Shown here: positions 1 through 7,946 of the stretch, piece after piece
Layout: each line of letters starts with the position of its first letter
How positions within the stretch are numbered: position 1 is the first letter of the stretch
NCBI GenBank assembly: GCA_958430865.1
Contig: CAUDNR010004267.1
Coordinates: 1 to 12,653 of the forward strand
Origin: Entrophospora sp. SA101
Taxonomy: Eukaryota; Glomeromycota; Glomeromycetes; Entrophosporales; Entrophosporaceae
Direction: 5' to 3'
DNA length: 12,653 bases
Program-made: the position numbers and the translations under genes
Notes under the pieces: model-generated
What the model was told of the DNA's origin: nothing
Databases searched by the model: none
What the model saw: the letters and a program-made list of their open reading frames with translations, nothing else

Positions 1-49
1 TGGTAATATAATTTTTAAAAAAAGTTTTAAATATAAAATTACATTCTAT

Positions 50-103
50 TAAAAAATATTACAATTAAAAAAAATATTACAATTAAAAAAAAATATTACA
101 ATT
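50..103. repeat. A/T tandem repeat, 3 copies of an An-TATTACAATT unit
   Basis: Three successive units of a run of A followed by TATTACAATT lie just beyond the stop codon of the CH-domain gene; the A-run grows from unit to unit (about 6, 8, 9 A). It is slippage-type low complexity in the presumed 3' flank. Nothing else is seen in 1-141. Confidence 0.8.
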
Positions 104-141
104 AAATTTTAATAAAATTATTTTTAAATGAATTATTATTA

Positions 142-2029
142 TTATATATTTTTTTGTTGATTTAAATAAGTCGATAATTTAGCACCAATTTCTGTTGCTA
201 AATCTTGATTTTCTTTGGATAATTTAGAATCACTTGTTTCTTGCCGAATAGGTGATGATGAAGAAGATCTTGATAAATTTGTTCGATTATGATGTGATCC
301 GGTCGATATTGATTCATTCATTGCTTTTTCACAAAATAATTCCAAAGCTTTTTCCAACTAATAATTTTTAAAGTAAAAAATTTATTAATAAGTATGGCTT
401 TAACTTAATAAAAAACAAACCAAGGAATTAATCATCAAGAATTTAATTAATCAAAAAAAAATTACTTACATGAATTTCACCGATTTCTGTTAAATTTTTG
501 ATTTCTTTTACATCGAATTCTTCAAATTTCACATCGAATCGTAATTTTACAGCACTAAAAAATAATGATTATATATAAATATTAATATATTAATATATTT
601 TATAAATCATTTATAAAAAAAATCTAAGAAGTACTAACGTTGCAAAAAAGTTTAGATTTTCTATGACACGATATGTTCTTGATGTATCTTCATGAATTTT
701 ATCAATAAATCCAAAGGGTTGTTTAGAATATTTAACGATCGTATTATAAATATTACATAATAATCTGCCATCACTAAAAACAATAAATATTATTTAAAAT
801 AATGTAAAGATTATGATTTAAAGAAAAATTAAAATATTTATTTTTATAGAATACAATATATTTTACTACTTACGATAATGATTTCAAAAATTCAGATTTA
901 TCAATTCTTGGATCTGGGATTGGTTTATAATTAGGTGATTGTTTTAATTTTGATGGTACAAATGCTTCCAAAAAAGCGTGATATCTAGCTAAAAAAAATT
1001 ATTTTTATAAATTAATTAAATTAATACAAAAAAAAAAGAAAGGAAAATGAATATTTTTCTTTCAATAGAAAAAAAATTTACCTAATTTATCATCACCGAA
1101 ATTTTCAGAATCTAACCAAGAATCGTCAATCCTATATGTGGGAGTTAATGGAGGAGTCGATAATGAAATACCACTGTCTCTTCTGGTGTCAGTTAAAGAA
1201 AATCTTTTCAAGTATGATGCTGTATTTAAATGAATATCTTTATCGAATAGTAGGTAATCTTCTACTGTTTGAATGTATCTTTGTATAATTTCTTGTTGTC
1301 TAGCCAACGATCTATTATTGTTATTGTTATTATTTTTGATAGAAGTCTCAAGATCGTCTATCATTTCAAGAACTTCTAAAGTGGCAACTCTAAGCATCGA
1401 AAGAGATTCGTTAGAAATATCTTGTTTTATCATCGAGTAATCTTTTACTGATTTTATTAAAATTGATGTGGATTCAATTGCTTTTGAAGTGTCGATATTT
1501 TCATTTAATTTATCATAATCGTCAGTTTTATTGATACGCCAGACATCAACTATTCCTTGAATGTTAGCATGACAATTTGCTAAAAGTACATCAGGATCAA
1601 CTTCAACATCCAATTTATTCATTAAAAAATATGGTAGTGTGGGTTGTGGTATTGGGGGAATAGGAGTGGGAGGAAAATCGTCATCAAATTCTTCAGTGAC
1701 TTGTAACAGGTCAGGCATGTTTATATTTGCATCTATTGAGAATTTCTTTATTCGGGCTTCTTCACTAATAACGATATTAATAATGATATTTATTAATAAA
1801 TATATTTGTTATATGATATGATATAATACATAATATATAATATATATAAAGCTTACATGTTTTTTGGTAATTTTGGTTTAATTATTATATTTCTTTTCGC
1901 ATAAAAATGTTGTAAATGAGTAATGCTTCCGAGTGACAAAACGGAATTCCGTTTCTTTGCACTTTTTGCGAATTCTCTAGGGGTTGAGGGTTTTTTATAA
2001 CCACGTCTTGAAAAAGTAGAATATGACAT
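142..2029 (-). CDS. Calponin-homology-like domain protein, 468 aa, six exons
   Basis: Exons read on the minus strand: 1857-2029, 1082-1764, 874-988, 639-773, 470-554, 142-357. All five introns (92, 93, 100, 84, 112 nt) are GT-AG with donors GTAAGC, GTAAAT, GTAAGT, GTTAGT, GTAAGT, and the frame closes to 469 codons including TAA. The start at 2029 is the first ATG of the open frame and opens a basic segment (MSYSTFSRRGYKK). Residues 58-285 are acidic and disordered: a proline stretch (PPTPIPPIPQP), seven consecutive Asn, and S/T-P sites (STPPLTPTY) that could be phosphorylated. Residues of about 288-411 resemble a CH domain: DGRLLCNIYN, then FGFIDKIHEDTSRTYRVIENL, FFATAVKLRF, and a last helix LEKALELFCEKAM. 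CH domains bind actin or act as signalling adaptors; a cytoskeletal role here is only inference. I recall similar uncharacterised proteins in other fungi but no name. Exon structure is firm; function is weak. Confidence 0.85.
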
Positions 2030-2586
2030 TTTTATTATTTTTATTATTATTTTATTATTTTATTTTTATTAATTTTAAATAATTGAAATATTTTTTTTAA
2101 AAATTTATTTTCGAAAGTATTTTTATAAGAAAATTATTGATTTGATCTAATCTATATATGGATTTTGCTTTGACAAAATGAATAATATTAATTGGGAAAT
2201 TGCGTTTATTTTTTTTATTTTAACTACTAAATTAAAAAACTTTATACCAAATTATTGTGATATAATCTATATATGGGAGTTTTGTTTGATTTCGCCCGAT
2301 GTTTGATATTATTTGAGAAAAGTGAAATGCACACACTTAATTGGAAACTCAAACAATAAAAGCCACGACATTATATATTTTTTTTTTTTTTTAAATTGCA
2401 TACATGAGTACGGGGGTTACCCTAGTACGGACACATTTAATTTTGAGAATATATATAGTAAAACTGTTTCAATTTGAAGTTAGAACAAGTTTTAATTTTA
2501 GCTTATATGGATATAGAGATAATCTAGACGACTTTTAATGCATAGCAAGTTATTTCCTGTGACCATTATTATCAAAGTATTTTGAT
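2030..2586. other. Intergenic region between SPO11 3' end and CH gene start
   Basis: No gene seen. The stretch must hold the CH gene promoter (read leftwards) and the SPO11 terminator region. Visible structure: AT-rich homopolymers, a motif AATCTATATATGG in two direct copies (2149-2161 and 2264-2276) each in a locally similar context, a T-run near 2380-2393, and a GC-richer patch near 2407-2430 in which AGTACGG occurs twice about a GGGTTACCCT-like core. No function is assigned. Confidence 0.5.
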
Positions 2587-4854
2587 TTATAGCCAAGAAA
2601 TAGGATGTTTGATTTTTGATGTCAAATAATTTAATAAATCATCGTCATCTTTATCACATAAACATTGTATTTCAGCCTTTTTGCAAGTGTGCAAAATTTC
2701 AAGAATTTCATTCCTACAACAGAAACACGATTAGATTAACGTTTCAATATGATAATGATAGTAACGATAATGTGATGATGGTGATATTTGCCTCCATTCA
2801 TACGGTAAATAATTTTTTCCTAATAAATCAGAAGCTTTTTTCCTATCATCAGGTGAGATTGTAAGTAAAGTATCCTCGGAAATGTTAAAACTAAAGAAAA
2901 TAAAAATTATTCGTTAATTATTAATTATTAAATGTATACGGTAATAGTATATATAACAAGAAATACCGTGCTCTATCATTACAATGTAAACCGATCCAAC
3001 GTAAATTTGGAGCTGCCAGATTTTCATTATCAAACGACAATGACTAGAAATTAATGGATTCATGAACATTATATTATATATAATTATATAATCATCATTA
3101 TTGAAACCATTGAGATTGTTTACCAATGAACCAAATTTATAAACGCTTAGAATTTCAATTCCTAATTTATTTAATAATTAACATAAAAATGATTAATTTT
3201 AATAATTTATATATTAAATTAAAAATTCTTTACCGTACGGATCATAGAAATTAATGGATTCATGAACATTATATTATATATAATTATATAATCATCATTA
3301 TTGAAACCATTGAGATTGTTTACCAATGAACCAAATTTATAAACGCTTAGAATTTCAATTCCTAATTTATTTAATAATTAACATAAAAATGATTAATTTT
3401 AATAATTTATATATTAAATTAAAAATTCTTTACCGTACGGATCATTATCGAAAAATCCCAATATTGGAATTTTTTTTTGTAGATTACTCAATATCTTAAC
3501 TAATTGGCGAGTAACAATGTCCTAAATAATTAAATAAAATGTAATGTAATCTATATTTTTCTTTAATTAGACTAGACTTTAAACTTACGGGATATCCTTT
3601 ACCCTATTATTTTATTATTAATATATATATGAGATTTATTTTTAATGGAATGATTGTCATAATAATTGTTGCAATAACAATTTTTATTTACTTACAGTAA
3701 TCAGTATACAGGCGCCTAATTTTTGAAATATTCTGTTTGATAATAAATATTGAAAAGTAGCCTAAATCATAATATATTAAAGTAAGTTCATAATATTCTC
3801 ATAATAAAAATATTATTATATTATGTTTAATTGATAGTCACTTCTTTTTCTATGACGAGAACAAAATTTGCTCGAGTTTCAATATGTTTATTATTAAAAT
3901 TTTCATTAAGAAATAATAAAAAACCCGATTTTAAATAATAATAAAAATAAAAGGATATTATATTCTATTATAGGGTCAACTGATTTTATGAGAGTTCCGT
4001 TGGATAATGAATCTATTGAACAATCTAATAAAATCTGATTATTTTGATATATTCTTAAATCACCGGCAACCAACCCTTTAGCAGATGCTATCTTATTGAA
4101 CAAATAATTAACGCTTGATATTTATATGAATTTCTAATTTTATGATTAGTCTCTTACCACATTCAAACAAGATCTTGGGATTTGAAAAAGACAGGATAGT
4201 TCATCAATAACCTTTAAATAACATTTATTATTATTATAAGTAATTGTCCTAATATTTATACATGATATTTCATGCCTGAATAATTACTATATCGACGGTG
4301 CTCTGATTGCCAAATAATTTGACGTCTTTATAAAAAATATCCCTATAACAATAAATAAATAGTAGTAATAAATAATGACGATCCTCTTCCAATAATTAGG
4401 AATAATCTACTTATAACAAAATAAATCATGATACCGTTTTGTCGCTATAATGTTTTTAGATAATAATTCATGACAAATATCTAGTACTCTAAGAAAAATA
4501 GCAAATTTTTTTGTATTCTTTAAGAAATTAATTTCTTTAATATTTTCATTTTTTCTCCTAATTATCCCATTTTCATAATCAAATACAATATTATCTTCAT
4601 TCCTTTTTAAAGTTGAAACTGAAGGAATAATTGGTGCTTCACCAATTGAAATATCAAATAATAATTTTTCCATCATTAATTCAATACTTTTGATCACCCA
4701 ACTTCTATTAATATTAGGGTTGTTCATAAATGACGATTTAATAATACTGGTTAATAATTATTATATTATAATATAATTACTTTGATCGATAAGTAGTTTT
4801 AATGAATTTTTCTCTTTCGCCGGAATGTGCTAAATTATCCTCTAAATTATTCAT
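2587..4854 (-). CDS. SPO11: SPO11 meiotic DNA double-strand-break protein (TopoVI-A family), 393 aa, about 13 exons
   Basis: Spo11 cuts DNA by tyrosine transesterification to start meiotic recombination in the nucleus. Exons (minus): 4781-4854, 4435-4746, 4288-4342, 4158-4211, 3959-4091, 3842-3885, 3696-3761, 3589-3603, 3434-3521, 3324-3361 (or its identical copy 3124-3161), 2967-3043, 2792-2890, 2587-2713. The joined frame gives 393 aa, close to the family's roughly 400. Family marks: LRVLDICHELL then KR-DIFYKDVKLFGNQ with catalytic Tyr about 133 (winged-helix part); ASAKGLVAGDLR; Toprim IEKEATFQ with Glu222/224; GKGYPDIVTRQLV; FFDNDPYGIEI with Asp276/278; YKFGSLSLSFDNENLAAP; RWIGLH; a C-terminal KAEIQCL. 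The KRDIFY motif appears only after splicing 4343-4434. Odd points: the first intron would be 34 nt, so exon 1 is uncertain; an alternative Met at 4727 gives 362 aa. The frame is also open upstream of 4854 back to a TAA at 4900-4902. An exon duplication is listed separately. Family identity is very secure. Confidence 0.93.
2714..2791 (-). other. Probable GC-AG intron, last intron of SPO11
   Basis: Read on the minus strand the donor is AG|GCAAAT and the acceptor TTGTAG. This splice gives ...LPYEWRNEILEIL..., keeping a Trp-Arg pair that, as I recall, sits the same distance before the conserved KAEIQ in animal Spo11. A GT donor 12 nt earlier (GTATGA, 2803-2798) is also in frame and gives LPNEILEIL without the WR pair. 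The GC form is preferred but not proven. Confidence 0.6.
3045..3445. repeat. Perfect 200-bp tandem duplication inside SPO11
   Basis: Bases 3045-3244 and 3245-3444 match at every position by line-by-line comparison, and the match runs one base further; the flanks differ at once (3044 C versus 3244 A, 3446 T versus 3246 A). Each unit holds, on the minus strand, the last bases of the DNDPYG exon with its donor, a 72-nt intron, the 38-nt exon GIEILSVYKFGSL, and most of the next intron. Only the 3'-most copy keeps the TTTCTAG acceptor; at the junction it reads TTTCTATGATCC. Perfect identity means a very recent event or an assembly error. Confidence 0.97.
3886..3958 (-). other. U12-type AT-AC intron in SPO11
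   Basis: Between IKSVDPIIEY and the Toprim exon no GT-AG pair restores the frame. An intron starting ATATCCTTTT and ending TAATAAAC does: it gives EYNIETRANFVLVIEKE in frame. The donor equals the minor-spliceosome consensus ATATCCTTT, and TTTCTTAAT (3905-3913 minus strand), about 20 nt before the acceptor, resembles the U12 branch site TTCCTTAAC. Length is 73 nt. Unspliced, the frame stops at 3906-3908. Confidence 0.85.
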
Positions 4855-5260
4855 TCTTTTTAATTTTTTTGGGAAAAAATATGCATCGTCATACTCTGTT
4901 TACCTATGTTTTACTATTTATATTATACTGCATAATCAATCAAATATTAGGTAATATGTATGTGTGGCTTCTATTGTCTGAAATTCCTAATTTTGGGTAA
5001 CTTTTATTTGTATCACGAAATGCGGGAAAAAATAAAAAATAAAAATTTTTTTAATATTAATATTAATATTAATATTGATTGATATGCATTGTTTTGATAC
5101 GAAACTAATCGGGAAAATATTAAAATGCGGTCCGTACAAAAAAGGGACCATAATAATAATAATAATAATAATAGCTGGCGATGTTTGAAAAAAGCTCTAC
5201 TATTACGTATTTACGTTTACTATTGTTTTTGAACTCTTAACAAGTAAACCTTATTACACT
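4855..5260. other. Intergenic, upstream of SPO11
   Basis: This holds the presumed SPO11 promoter and 5' leader. The frame of the first SPO11 exon stays open upstream for 15 codons (4855-4899, ending ...FFPKKLKR), so a further 5' exon is possible. Beyond it are simple repeats: a 6-bp AATATT series at about 5051-5077 and an (ATA)8 microsatellite at about 5150-5173. Nothing else is recognised. Confidence 0.5.
5150..5173. repeat. (ATA)n microsatellite
   Basis: About eight consecutive ATA units lie in intergenic DNA upstream of SPO11. The nearby hexamer series at 5051-5077 is a separate simple repeat. Confidence 0.9.
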
Positions 5261-5580
5261 AAATCAGGAAGATCCAAATCCTCCCTATAGCTAATTGTGG
5301 CTTCATAGAAAGTCATCATTGCTGCTGCTGCCACCAGCTAGACATATCCTGCCACAGTTAAAATGGCAGCAGAGAGGTCAGTAAGTCCCCCTTATAAATG
5401 GATCAGGTCTCTCTCCATAAGTGTTTGTGTGCAAAAAAATGTTCCTTATGTTACAGGCAGCATTAACATCTCAATTCCAATGTGTCAGACAGACTGATTT
5501 GCAGACTCTGACAGACCAGAATTTTTGATGCTTATCAAACCACCCATCACACAAAGAACAGACTGAGGAAGTACGGAACT
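5260..5580. other. GC-richer non-coding islet, possible repeat fragment
   Basis: This stretch is clearly less AT-rich than its surroundings and borders the foldback element on its right. It has a CTGCTGCTGCC run, related CAGACTCTGACAGAC and GTCAGACAGACTG stretches, and no long frame on either strand. Its composition suggests a dispersed-repeat or transposon fragment, but I recognise no family. Confidence 0.35.
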
Positions 5581-5600
5581 CATCAATGTTCACCCGGTCG

Positions 5601-5903
5601 CGTTTACTTCGTCGCACCCATTTCGTCGAAAGTTTGTTTCATCGAATGTTCAGTCGAAAGTTCGTTTCATCGAATGTTCATTTCGTCGAAAATTATTTCA
5701 TCCTCGAGCCAGAGACCGAACGAGTTAGATGTGAGGAGCGTGGGAAGTTAGTTAAGAAATTAGGTGAGGAAATCGGGGTGTGTGGGAAGTGTGAGGAGAA
5801 ATTTGTTTAATTTTTGTGACGAAATAATTTTCGACGAAATGAACTTTCGATGAAACAAACTTTCGACGAAATGGGTGTCGACGAAATGACTGTCAACGAA
5901 ATG
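5601..5903. mobile_element. Foldback element built of TTTCGTCGAAAG-like units
   Basis: The left arm (about 5601-5702) and right arm (about 5816-5903) are inverted copies. Both contain, in the same order, CACCCATTTCGTCGAAAG, TTTGTTTCATCGAA and TTCATTTCGTCGAAAATTA. The left arm has one extra internal unit of about 28 bp (around 5648-5675). The arms are made of short units, themselves partly palindromic around TTCGTCGAA or TTCGACGAA. The spacer of about 113 bp is purine-rich with repeated GTGAGGAG and GTGGGAAGT words. An open frame over the left arm and spacer (5586-5810) is a by-product of the repeats. No transposase is present, so it would be non-autonomous. Confidence 0.75.
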
Positions 5904-5910
5904 AATCAGA

Positions 5911-6365
5911 CCCGTATTTATCATATTAAGCTCTTCCTTTACATTTTATTCATATGTAAATAACAATAAAGCAACAATAATACACCAATTATATCAGAAG
6001 AAAAAATATTTAATAAATTTTCAAGGCTGTGTTATATTTTTTAATGCACCAGTAAAGAAGGATATTTTTTTCATTAAAATGCAAAAAAATTTTTTTGTTA
6101 AAAAAAAGCACTAGTAATTTATGAATAACTCTACAAAAATGTAACCATCTAGAATAGGTGGTTATAGGAACGATTCTTAGATGGTAGTGAGTGGTACAGG
6201 AAGAACAAGATCCATAAAAAAAACAATAAATCCAATAATTGTGGGATAATAATATATTATTTAAATATAATCACAACTATCTGAAGAATAGATATATACA
6301 TACACATAGTAACAAATTTTATTGATATTAGGCTTTACTACTTAATAAATATCAAGTGATATATA
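5911..6365. other. AT-rich intergenic stretch without genes
   Basis: No coding potential is seen. One imperfect inverted repeat stands out: ACCATCTAGAAT near 6143 against ATTCTTAGATGGT near 6173, which could form a short stem. The rest is A/T homopolymers. Confidence 0.4.
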
Positions 6366-6369
6366 TATA

Positions 6370-6544
6370 GTTCACTCTCTATAATGGACCCATTTGGCTT
6401 ACAAAAAAATGCCTGCAATGATTTATATATGGGTTATATAAATCGAGCTTAAACTCTTATTTCTTTATAGAGTAAGATCTATTATAGAGAGATCCATCGT
6501 AGAAAGATAGCAATAGAGAGAGATCCGTTATATAGGGAGTGAAC
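6370..6544. mobile_element. MITE-like element with TA flanks
   Basis: The left end GTTCACTCTCTATAATGGA and the right end, in reverse complement GTTCACTCCCTATATAACGGA, are near-identical terminal inverted repeats. TA dinucleotides flank both ends (6368-6369, 6545-6546), as expected for Tc1/mariner/pogo-type insertion. Internal bases near 6478-6530 repeat AGAGAGATCC words related to the ends. At 175 bp there is no room for a transposase, so it is non-autonomous. Confidence 0.7.
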
Positions 6545-6699
6545 TATAACTATGTGAGTTGAGAATTTGTGCCATCTGAAATTTTTCTTTTAATATTAAG
6601 AAGAAAAAAATTATTTAATTAGCTCACTGTCATCTAACAATTCACATGAAATAACTACTTTTGTCAATTGATGCAATTGAAGATAGTGAGAAGAGCATT

Positions 6700-7232
6700 T
6701 TAAGCGCATGTTGCATTTTTTCTATATTTGATTGGTTTCTTACAATGTTTTTTAGGAGGTAGTACAGGTGGTTTAATACCATGCTAATTAATCAATAAAT
6801 ATAATCAATAAGTAGTCAATAAATTATATATTAATTATTTCTAACAATAAAAAAAATTGTTTACTTTTTTAACCCTGTGTCGAGGTTCATATTTTTTAGC
6901 AAATTTAGCATTTTCGTATATTAATGCAAACCCATTAGAGCGATTTCCATCATATGTAGTTCTCATAGCAATACAAAGACAACATCTTTGTTGACTCCAA
7001 ACATTTTAACAAATTTGGGTTCGAATTTCACTATTTGTTAAACTGGGTTCGTTGGGGTGTAAAACATCAATTACTAATTGTTTACGATGCATTGCAAGAT
7101 TTTCTTTAAATCTTCTAATTCTAAAAGTGATCGAGTTATCTCTAATATTTTTAACCTTGTCAACCTCTTTAACCTTTTCAACTTCTATGTCCTTGTTAAC
7201 CTTTTTACCCTTGTCAACCTTTCCATATGTTA
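6700..7232 (-). pseudogene. RPS24: Broken ribosomal protein eS24 (RPS24) copy with a retained intron
   Basis: Minus-strand exon 6865 to about 7232 reads NSITFRIRRF, HRKQLVIDVLHPNEPS, NSEIRTQI, then KMFGVNKDVVFV in another frame and MRTTYDGNRSNGFALIYENA plus KFAKKYEPRHRVKK in a third. These are eS24 core segments in family order. At least two frameshifts (near 7010 and 6965) and a stop after RTQIC break it. A GT-AG intron (6784-6864, GTAAAC...ATTAG) joins to exon 6700-6783 (HGIKPPVLPPKKH...), which ends early compared with the usual Lys/Arg-rich tail. The kept intron means it arose by DNA duplication, not from mRNA. The 5' end runs into GTTGACAAGG/GTTAAAAAGG repeats (VDK/VKK) in place of the normal N-terminus. 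It cannot make a working 40S protein; the functional gene must lie elsewhere. Confidence 0.85.
7143..7222 (-). repeat. Degenerate 9-bp-based tandem repeat (GTTGACAAG / GTTAAAAAG)
   Basis: On the minus strand, units such as GTTGACAAG, GTTAAAGAG, GTTGAAAAG and GTTAACAAG follow one another and encode V-D/K/E/N-K triplets in the frame that continues into the eS24 relic. The segment looks like repeat expansion at the broken 5' end of that pseudogene. Confidence 0.7.
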
Positions 7233-7430
7233 TATTTTAAATTTAGATAATGTATTAGACATTTAAAAACAAACAAATTAATTGTTGAAACCCTTTATAT
7301 CAACAAACCTTTTTTTTTCATTTTGTTTTAAATTTGAAGAATAAAAAAAAAGGAGGTACGTGATGCGCGTACAAAACACCATTTGTATGGATGACACGAA
7401 AATTAAAATAGTCAAATAGAATCAGGTATA

Positions 7431-7881
7431 GTGCAGGACACCTAGTCCCTACAACTTTTATTAGCCTTGCAAATCCTTTAACTCCTCCAAAAATGGAAAT
7501 GTGTGACCAAAAAAAACAAGATGACATTTTGAAGCTAAGACCTTTTTCTACAAAATGACATTTTCATTTTGTTGATATGCCATGTTTTTGTGGGGGAATT
7601 AAGCCTTAAAGTTGCACAATTTTAACAAATTTACTATGTTAATCCCCCAAAGTGACGTGTCACGCGCAAATTTTTTATATATATTATAAATGGAAGAATT
7701 GAAAAATTTGAAATCTGTATTGCAGATCTTTTATCACGTGATACTAATAAAAAGAATGCAACGTGACAAATCTATTTTTAAAGCACGTGACTGTAAAAAT
7801 TTTATTGCATTTTTGATCGTGAATTTTTTCCCAAATCTGTCGCTGTGGCGCAGAAAGTTGTAGGGACTAGGTGTCGTGCAC
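7431..7881. mobile_element. 451-bp element with 28-bp terminal inverted repeats
   Basis: The left end 7431-7458 (GTGCAGGACACCTAGTCCCT...) and the reverse complement of 7854-7881 (GTGCACGACACCTAGTCCCT...) match at 27 of 28 positions. The interior holds a hairpin of TGGGGGAATTAA with TTAATCCCCCA (7591-7602 / 7639-7649), a palindrome GTGACGTGTCAC (7652-7663), the palindrome ATCACGTGAT (7733-7742) and a second CACGTG (7784-7789). There is no transposase frame. An open frame over the left end (7318-7527, minus) looks incidental. The target-site duplication is unclear. Confidence 0.65.
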
Positions 7882-7898
7882 CATAACAGATATGTAAC

Positions 7899-7946
7899 TC
7901 AATAAGTCAGTCATGTGTGGGTGAGCTCATATGACCGACTTATCGA
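7899..7946. repeat. Imperfect inverted repeat around AATAAGTC
   Basis: TCAATAAGTCAGTCATGTG (7899-7917) pairs with the reverse complement of CATATGACCGACTTATCGA (7928-7946). A further GTCGACTTATCG lies at about 7981-7992. The repeats sit directly beyond the 451-bp element; their origin is unknown. Confidence 0.6.

Noticed and set aside
1639..1821. 60-codon plus-strand frame
   Set aside because: Antisense to the proline-rich part of the CH-domain gene.
2616..2864. 82-codon plus-strand frame
   Set aside because: Antisense to the last two SPO11 exons and their intron.
2914..3126. Minus-strand 70-codon frame inside the SPO11 duplication
   Set aside because: It runs through introns and out of frame through the exon that reads SLSFDNENLAAP; it is a shadow.
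3906..4103. Minus-strand 65-codon open frame read as a separate small protein with a hydrophobic tail
   Set aside because: Its first part is a SPO11 exon (ASAKGLVAGDLR); the hydrophobic tail is translation of the AT-AC intron.
4407..4727. Apparent SPO11 truncation after ATKR (frame runs to a TAG)
   Set aside because: A GTATCA...TTATAG intron (4343-4434) restores KR-DIFYKDVKLF, so the catalytic tyrosine is not lost.
5586..5810. 74-codon plus-strand frame
   Set aside because: It is made wholly of the foldback arm and purine-rich spacer; the repeated peptide text follows the DNA repeat.
7015..7032. GGGTTCGAATTTCAC resembles a tRNA T-loop
   Set aside because: No acceptor stem, D-arm or anticodon arm can be drawn around it, and the bases belong to the eS24 relic on the other strand.
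7052..7266. Two overlapping plus-strand frames of 62 codons
   Set aside because: They are antisense to the eS24 relic and its V/K repeat tract.
7318..7527. 69-codon minus-strand frame
   Set aside because: It crosses the end of the 451-bp inverted-repeat element, has no domain and no supporting context.
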